From Phellopilus nigrolimitatus (lineage: Eukaryota > Basidiomycota > Agaricomycetes > Hymenochaetales > Hymenochaetaceae), in the NCBI GenBank assembly GCA_021029095.1, contig JAJOHG010000002.1:1240001-1304000 (forward strand): 64,000 bases of DNA, in the 5' to 3' direction. Each line of letters starts with the position of its first letter. Position 1 is the stretch's first letter. This document shows, in pieces, positions 57,020-64,000 of this stretch. The notes beneath the pieces were generated by a model. That model made no database searches. It saw only the letters and a list, made by a program, of their open reading frames with translations, and was not told the origin of the DNA. The translations under genes were made by a program, and so were the position numbers.

Positions 57020-58394
57020 ATGACTGCTCCGACGTCAATCTCTGAGAAACGCCCGCTGTTGCCGCGCTCTCGTTCTAAACCCGCAGCCTCGCCATGTCCT
57101 GGTAATCCATGGCGGTGCTGGGACTATGTCGCGCGAGGGCTCGACACCGGAGCAGCGTGAACTATACCGAAAAGTCCTGCGGCAGGCATTGGTGAAGGGT
57201 CACGAAGTCCTGTCTGCGGGCGGCGAGGCTCTGGATGCCGCAGTTGCAGCTGTAGGAGTAATGGAGGGTGAGTGCGAAACTTTCACTATGCCGCCTGTAT
57301 TTTCCGATACGAACACATGCTCAGCACAGATTGCCCACTATTCAACTCCGGAAAGGGCGCAGTATTCAATATTGAAGGGAAGGTGTGTTAGCTTCATCTC
57401 AAGCTATGTTTTAATCAGAGCTAAAGAAATATAATCTGGTGCAGAACGAGCTCGAGGCATCCCTCATGCTCTCCAAGCCGCCTGCATCACATCCGTCCAT
57501 CCCACCCAACAGGCGCGGCATGAGCCTTACGCTCCTTGGCACAGCGCGGAACCCCTGCGCACGCCGCGCGCGCGGTCTATCTTGCGCCGGACAAAGTGCC
57601 TCACCCTTTCATCGGCGGGCCATCCGCCAACGTACTCGCACAGAAGCTCGGCGAGGAGCCCGTCGACCCATCGTACTTTTTCACCGAGGCGCGCTGGCGC
57701 GAGCACCGGCGCGAGCTTGGGCTGCCGGAGGAGCCGCTCCCTCATCCACGCGATGGCGGCGAGGCGGCGGTGAGTCTTGACCAGATCCCGAAGGGCACGG
57801 TGGGTGCCGTCGCGCTCGACGCGCGCGGGTGCATCGCAGCTGTGACGTCTACCGGTGGACGGACGAACAAGCTGGCGGGACGGATCGGCGACACGCCGCA
57901 TATGGGTTCTGGATTTTGGGCCGAGGAGTGGAAGGTCGATGGTTTAGTGAAGAGAGCGTGGAGGAAAATCACACGTCGAGGTGTCAAGCGAGCTATGGGT
58001 GTCTCTGGGACTGGAGACTGGGGATGTAAGTTTAGTCTGTTATCAAATGGTTGAAAATATGTATCCATTAACCTTCCACCTATTTGATGTTCAGTATTTC
58101 ATCCGCTACAATGCGGCAGCAAACATTGCGGATCGGATGAAATTCCTCGGCGAAAGCATAGGAAAGGCGACGCGAAGTGTTGTAAACGCGTTGGGTGAGA
58201 ACGAAGGGATAGGTGGCGTGATTGCACTGGACGAGCAGGGAAACTGTAAGTCATATTGCCATTTTCAAAAGCGTTTGTCTGATTATCACGTCGTAGACTC
58301 TCTTCCGATGAACTGCAGTGGTATGTACCGTGGTGTTATCACTGCCGAGGGCGTGTCCAAGGTCGCCATCTTCGCAGATGAAGAGTTGAAATAG
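57020..58394 (+). CDS. Isoaspartyl peptidase / L-asparaginase (Ntn hydrolase), frame interrupted
   Basis: This plant-type asparaginase (ASRGL1 family) is made as a precursor that self-cleaves before a catalytic Thr. Readable segments are HVLVIHGGAGTMSREG, ALDAAVAAVGVMEGDCPLFN, SGKGAVFNIEGKNELEASLM, KVPHPFIGGPSANVLAQKLG, the autoprocessing site GTVGAVALDARG with nucleophile Thr, TSTGGRTNKLAGRIGDTP, and GVSGTGDWG.. IRYNAAANIADRM. The frame is broken twice. The ATG at 57020 is one base out of frame with the HGGAG block. At 57552-57556 (CCCCT) one extra base separates LLGTARNP from AHAARAVYLAPDK. All other exons are coherent and the active site is intact. Sequence error or recent inactivation is possible. 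Confidence 0.82.
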
Positions 58395-59006
58395 GTGCTT
58401 ATTGTGCTGTGTGAAAAGCTAGCTCAAGCAATGTATATATCTATCTGCCTCATTTCACCGGTTGCTGTGGTTCGCGAAGCGAAACAGACTGATTGAAGAC
58501 ACACGTCCCAGAGTATCACATTGATTCACAAACGAGGCCCTGGTCGCGTCGAGTCTCGTCACGCGTAATTCACGTGACCATGCGAATCTTGAAACCATCT
58601 CGTCCTTGAAGTTGAACTTACCACGGCCGCCTCAATCCATCTGCTTACTTACAGGCAGGATAATATAGTGAGTAAGAAACTTTCTCGAACCTTAGGTGAT
58701 GTTTGCATCTTCCAAGCCTATTTAGAAAGTGCAATCACAGATTGTTGAACACAAAAACTGCATAACCATCCTATGCCCTCGATGACGCCCACGTTCGAAA
58801 ACTCCATGAGAAACGGTGCGAGCAGCAGCCAGGACAAGTGACAACGAATGTCGGATATTATACAGAAACCGATTCACGAGTATCTAGGTAAGAATATAAC
58901 CACCTTCGAATATTTTCGTTCACGAAACACACAGAACCGAAGCATCCAGGGTTCATTATGCGCAGTGAATCAAAAACGAGGAGATTGTGTTCGAAGTACA
59001 GCCAAA
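58395..59006. other. Convergent 3' spacer
   Basis: About 610 bp without a supported gene, between two converging genes. A weak 67-codon open frame at 58848 was not called. Confidence 0.5.
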
Positions 59007-61799
59007 TTATATCTGGCCATATTCAGGTCGTCCATCGAGAACAGTCGCTAACACGCGCGTCTCAATGATTTTGTCAGCTTCGACAGACATGATGTCCTGC
59101 GAAAGCACGACGTAGTCTGCAATCTTGCCAGGCTCCAAAGAACCAAGGTTCTTCTCTGAAAAGGACGCATAGGCGGGATCAATTGTCACACCTGTAAGTT
59201 CATCGCAAGCGGTTCAATATTATTCGCGCTCGTTTGCGAAACAGGAATCTTACCTCTGAGTGCCTCGATGCGCGTCAATCGTTGTTCGGGGAACCTGAAA
59301 GCACGACACAGGACGACTGAGACATTTCACCACCTCAACACGACTCATTACTCACCAACCATCCGGCCCGTGAGGCGAGCGCCCATCAGGCGCTACTCGG
59401 GTTATCGCAGCATGGAAGCCCGCCAGGGGATTCATGTCTTCGACGGGAAAGTCGGACCCGAGTGTGATTCGCGCACCAGCGTCTATGATAGTTCGGAATG
59501 CGTACAGGTTCTTCACCCGTTCCGGACCCTTCATGGAAGCAGAATTGTCGATTATAATCAAATTTCGGTGAGAAATCGATTAGTCCAACGCACCAGTCTG
59601 TCTTGCGCGTACCACATGTCGCTGACACTGTAGGAATGAACACATGTTAAGATGGCTTGTGAGTACATTATCCGGACTTGGGCTTGCTTACGCATGGGTA
59701 GGCTGGATACTTGCGATAACTGAAGCTTCGCGTAAGCCCTTTGAAGTGAAGCAAGACCGAGAGACGACGGTACAAACCTCCGAGCTTGGCAAGCCGCAAT
59801 GTGTCTTCTGGACGTATAATCTGTGCGTGTTCAATGCGCGGACGAATATCGGTGTCGTTTGCGCCTTTCAACTCGTTGTTCAAAACCGATTCGAGGACGT
59901 CGAGGATTATGGAGTTAGCACGATCGCCAATAGCATGGATGTTCTATTCCAGAACACGTAAGCCATGGAATTTACTCAAGCGGTGTAGGCATCCCTGCAC
60001 TCACCACCTGCCAGCCATCGCTTATGAACTTCGGGACAAACTCGTACAAAACTTCAGGGTCAATGCGCATGAATCCGTTCGTCCCCGGGTTGTCAGCATA
60101 AGGCTCGAACAACTTTTAAAGCAATATATGTCAGCAGACAACACTCGCACGAAAACATCAAATGTTCGCACCGCTGCGCCACCCGATCTCAGCGCACCTA
60201 GAGAAAGCAAAATGTTTGAGATCAGAAGACAAAACGAACAGCTTATGTGCTGCGTAACCTACCGTCTGCGAATATCTTGACACTGCGCGCAGTCAATCTA
60301 TTCTCGTCAATTATTTTCGACCTCTTATCACCCCAGTATTCCGCTGTTTCATCAAAATATGACATGCCGTGTATCCTGATCTAAGAATCCGAAATAAGCG
60401 CACGATCGGACTGCGAAATAGCACATAGCGAATAGGACTTGCAGGGAGTTTGCCGAGCTGGCTTTGCCTGCAAACGCACAATCGATGAGTACCTCAAGCA
60501 TTATCTAAATTGCGATTCCATACTTCTTGAAGAATTCAAGCGAAGCAGGGTCGAATCCGGCGTCGTGGAATGACGTGAGCCCTTGGAAAGTGCGTCGTTG
60601 ACAGCAAGCTTGAAACGCTGTAATCTGTCCATATCTGTGAGAGGCGGCTTTTTGATCAGGTCTTGAGCATTGTCCAAAAAGACACCTATTTGGGGGGTTA
60701 GCCAGTCCGATGTGTTGCATCACACTTTACTTACCCGTAGGATTTCCTTTGTCATCACGCTCGATGATCCCCCCTTCAATCGTATCGGGAAGGGGAAGCA
60801 TTAATATCAAGACGGCTTCCGAGACCCACTGCGCATGTCCATCTTTACTTTGAAGGATAATGGGGCGTCCCCGAACAATGGGGTCGGCCTCGAGCTCTCT
60901 CTGTAAATAAATCAACATAAGATCGATCAGCAACACAAGACAACTGGTTTAGATGCCTACGAATGAAGGGAACTCCGCGTTAGGCCACACCGTATGATCC
61001 CAGCCCCAGCCTTCAATGAACCTAGAATTGTCATTGTAAATGGCCGAGTCTGAAAGGATGTAGTCTTTGACACGAGCGACAGTAGCTGGTTGCGAAAAAC
61101 CTATCAGGCATCTCAAACGTAAGAGAGATGGAGGCACTGACCAGTGCTGTCTTCGGAACCCTCCAGAGTCAGCAGTCTGCTAGCGCCGTACTCGAGAGTG
61201 TGTCCATGGGAATCTACGATCCGATCGAAGCTTTAGTGGAGTCGCTAAGCTGATAAAGATGAGAGGCTCACCGCTCATGCCCGGGACAACAATGGAGCCT
61301 GTCGGAATATACTTTATTCTCAAAGGCACTTTGACGGCAGTTTGTAATTCCGCATTTAAGACTGTCTGTTGCTTCCGAGTCGTATCCCACTTCTCTGTTA
61401 CTTCGTCTAGACACCTTTAGCCTTGATTATCCATCAATCTAAAGAAGAAGAAAACTTACCGAACGAACCCGTCTCGAGAATTCTGTCGTTGTGAACGAGG
61501 AGACATTGTACCTTGGAATTGTTATCATCGACCGTGTAGATAGCCCGGCCATTTGGAGAGCAAAGAGCATAAGATTCTTGAAGTGCGTCGTCCTCTACGG
61601 AGCTTGTATACATCCACGACGCAGTAGCCAGCAAAGCAGAACCAGCCAGGATTACGAGCAAGCGAGCACGGTTACATGATATTGAGCTTTTAACGACAGG
61701 ATTGCCAGAATTTGTATGTCCTTTCGCAGAGGCTGTCACGGCAATGCCATTGTCCAGATGAGCTTTGGGGGACTTCCGACGAAGGCTGGCCTCAGTCAT
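59007..61799 (-). CDS. Membrane-anchored YtcJ-type amidohydrolase, one frameshift
   Basis: This is an amidohydrolase_3 family metal-dependent hydrolase. The ATG at 61799 begins [15 protein letters not shown] single hydrophobic anchor ([16 protein letters not shown]) suggests a type II membrane protein. The metal motif is [16 protein letters not shown] (H-x-H). Later come [92 protein letters not shown] and [20 protein letters not shown], ending [20 protein letters not shown]. About ten introns are present, one with a GC donor (60442-60381, CCT|GCAAGT). At about 60580 (GGGCTCACG) one base is missing between NDALSKG and LTSFHDAG. Substrates of this family are mostly unknown. Confidence 0.87.
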
Positions 61800-62196
61800 G
61801 ATGGTGGGCGCCGAAAGAACTCACCGGAAGATTAATACACAGCCCCGCTTTATATGTACGTCCGGCTTGAAAAACACCGGATGCACATGAATTTGAGCCT
61901 GTAGGAGATGGTCTCACAGTGACAGATGGACCCGAAAAAGAATATTCCTTCGTTCCTTAAGTTGTCTCATGGCGAGGATCGAAGGGGATGCAAGAAGTAA
62001 ATCAATGCATCGCAGAAGACTGCATGTACAGGCGCCAATCTAATAACCGGGCGTCTAATACTCAATAAACGTGTTACACTATCAGATCAAAACCGCTTAC
62101 ATACATATACGTAAGCTACATGTAGATAATGGATATCCTACATGCAAACGGACCGAGAAAGGCAGCGCACCTGCCCCTTTTGGTTTGAATCCTTTC
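61800..62196. promoter_or_regulatory. Divergent promoter, amidohydrolase / GPI18
   Basis: A 397-bp spacer separates divergent starts. No distinct element was recognised. Confidence 0.45.
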
Positions 62197-63688
62197 ATGA
62201 ACTCTTCCTCTTCGCACAAATGGCTGCTCGCACGTCTTGTCCTCGCTGTGCACATTTTCGTCGCCATCTTCCTCGTTGCCTCCGCACAGCTCCCGTCATT
62301 TGATGCTTCGGCTCGAGTCGTCCTCGACTCTGCCTGGCCGGCATCACTCTTGCGGTGGGATGCGTTCCACTTTGTCCACGTTGCTCGCGATGGCTACGTG
62401 TATGAACATGAATATGCATTCTTCCCCGGCACGCCGCTCATAATGCGATACGGCGCCAAGCTGCTTCATTTCGTTGGGCTAGGCTCGGAAGGCAGCTTGT
62501 CGAGCCTTCTGGTCGCAGGCGCACTTGCGTCCGCTGCAGTCGCCGTCGATGCGGCCTTTACGCTCTATGACCTCACGCTGCATCATTTTCGCAGCCCCGC
62601 AACAGCACTCTTAGTTTCGCTCCTCTCTCTACTCTCTTCCAGTCCTCCGACATTGCGTTATGCACCTTACGCTGAGCCCTTCTTCGCGTACCTGTCGTAC
62701 AAAGGTAAGCTCATTATCCACGCTCTGCAGCAGAACCGATTGAATTGTTGTGAAAAGGTATGCTGTTCTGTGCACGAAAGCAGTTCTTTTCTGCCTCTAT
62801 CGCATTCGCACTGGCTAGCATGTTCAGGTCGAACGGGACTATACTCATTGGCTACATAGTCTGGGGATGCTCGTCGAGCCAGTTTTCCTCAGTTCAGTGC
62901 CCGAAACTCCCAAAGTTGTGTTTCAGAGGAAAGCAAGAAGCCTGCTTTATTGTTCCTTTTTATCGTCAATACCGTTTATCCCTTTCCTCTGGCATCAATA
63001 CAACGCATACTCTGCATTCTGTGCCGTGCCTCTCATTGAGCGACGTCCGTGGTGCTCGAACAGACCGCCCATGATATATTCTTTTGTGCAATCTGAATAC
63101 TGGGACGTCGGCCTCTTCCGCTACTGGACTTTACAGCAGTTGCCTAACTTCCTCCTAGCTGCGCCTGTCCTTGTTCTCCTCTTTCACGCATCCATCCGGC
63201 ATGTACGCCTTAGCTTTCTCCCGCGGATACGAATTCGTTTACAGGAGCTTTCAATTGTATCGCCGAACAATGATGTGAAGACGTCTGGAGAACCTTGCAA
63301 TTCTTTTCCGTCAGATCCGTTCCTCGCACTTTCTCTCACTCCACACGCGATCCATGCGCTCATCCTGAGTACAATGCTTCTCATCTCTGCCCATACACAG
63401 ATCGTAATTCGGCTTGCCAGCGCATTGCCTTTCACGTACTGGGCGGCAGCGCGCCTGTTCCTTCCCATTACTCGCTCTATTCACCCTTCTGCCCTGGATC
63501 CCATTCCAGAATCAGATTCCCGGTCCAGTTCCACGGAGGCGCCCGGCAAGGGTATGAAAACAGGCACAACAGAATCTGCCGTACAGGGTCAGGGACTAGG
63601 CCGCGCGGCGCATTGGTGGTTAGGCTACAGTGTGCTTTGGGGCGCAGTTGCGCTCGTCAGCTGGGCAGTCTTCCTCCCTCCTGCGTGA
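62197..63688 (+). CDS. GPI18: GPI mannosyltransferase 2 (Gpi18/PIG-V)
   Basis: This ER multi-spanning enzyme adds the second mannose to the GPI anchor precursor. The ATG at 62197 starts MNSSSSHKWLLARLVLAVHI. The lumenal signature LLRWDAFHFVHVARDGYVYE then HEYAFFPGTPLIMR fits the W-D-x-x-H-F and A-F-F-P motifs of PIG-V. LRYAPYAEPFFAYLSYKG spans an intron (62705-62758). Further segments are ASMFRSNGTILIGYIVWG, FIPFLWHQYNAYSAFC, YSFVQSEYWDVGLFRYWTLQ and, near the end, ALPFTYWAAARLFLPITRSI. One base appears missing in the G run at 62863-62866 between IVWG and MLVEPVFLSS. Restoring frame there needs no other change. Stop TGA is at 63686-63688. Confidence 0.9.
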
Positions 63689-64000
63689 TCTGAGCAACAG
63701 TGGCCAACGAGCCATCCATTGGGTGTATGCTAGTTTGGGTATTCATTGTACTTACTGTACTGTTGACGAAACTTGATATAGCATAAGCTCAGATAAACTT
63801 AACTCCAAATCTCTTCGGACTGGGACGCACCACATGGGTGTAATTGTATGAATGTCAGTTCGAGTTAACCTCTAGTTCGCATAAGCAGTGGCACAGAATC
63901 GTTGAGCAAATGGTGACAGAGACTTCATTCACAATTCATGGCTCTATATGAAGCTGCTGTAGTCTATACTTGTCTCATCTAGTTTTTTATTGATTTTTTT
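63689..64000. other. 3' flank to window edge
   Basis: No gene is recognisable in the last 312 bp. Confidence 0.5.

Overview
The window is nuclear DNA of a filamentous basidiomycete, most likely an Agaricomycete. Almost every gene is cut by many short introns (about 50-65 nt, GT..AG, with CTRAY-like branch sites). The genes have typical fungal identities: an AreA-type GATA factor, a Ctf4/Mcl1 replisome protein, a Sec7-PH Arf GEF, a Gpr1/Git3-like receptor and a secreted Ser-rich glycoprotein. All CDS coordinates below are gene spans that include introns. Splice sites were read by eye from frame continuity, so exon edges are inferred. No tRNA, rRNA or CRISPR array was recognised.

Region 1 (1-12.8 kb): a low-complexity gene runs off the left edge. 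A 1.7-kb gag-only Copia-type LTR element follows, with two LTRs that look identical and a 5-bp target duplication. It sits 15 nt upstream of the start codon of the CTF4/MCL1 gene. CTF4 converges on a mitochondrial transcription factor B-like gene. An F-box gene comes next.

Region 2 (12.8-19 kb): a tandem duplication of a DHA2-type MFS transporter. The first copy is broken by at least two frameshifts and has a TA-flanked MITE downstream with a second MITE nested in it. The second copy is intact.

Region 3 (19-34 kb): a TAPT1/Emp65-family membrane protein, an unknown disordered protein, and the mRNA 3'-end endonuclease YSH1/CPSF73. A second tandem duplication then copies the 3' end of YSH1 together with an NADPH-dependent medium-chain oxidoreductase. 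The second unit was split by inserted DNA: an A20 run, a foldback element with 97-bp perfect arms, and a further copy of the nested MITE family. A secreted Ser-rich glycoprotein closes the region.

Region 4 (34.9-56.7 kb): Arf GEF, AreA-type GATA factor (with a 23-nt microexon in the zinc finger), seven-TM receptor, signal peptide peptidase, bestrophin-like channel, 3-hydroxyisobutyrate dehydrogenase, carboxymuconolactone decarboxylase family protein and dynamitin.

Region 5 (56.7-64 kb): an isoaspartyl peptidase/asparaginase, a membrane-anchored YtcJ-type amidohydrolase and the GPI mannosyltransferase GPI18/PIG-V. Each carries a single-base frame discontinuity in or beside a G or C run. This pattern looks more like consensus error than like three independent pseudogenes.

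There is no obvious metabolic gene cluster. The main novelties are structural: a probably very recent gag-only retroelement next to an essential-type replication gene, two 'copy plus decay' tandem duplications invaded by MITEs, several GC-AG introns, and a microexon within a DNA-binding finger.
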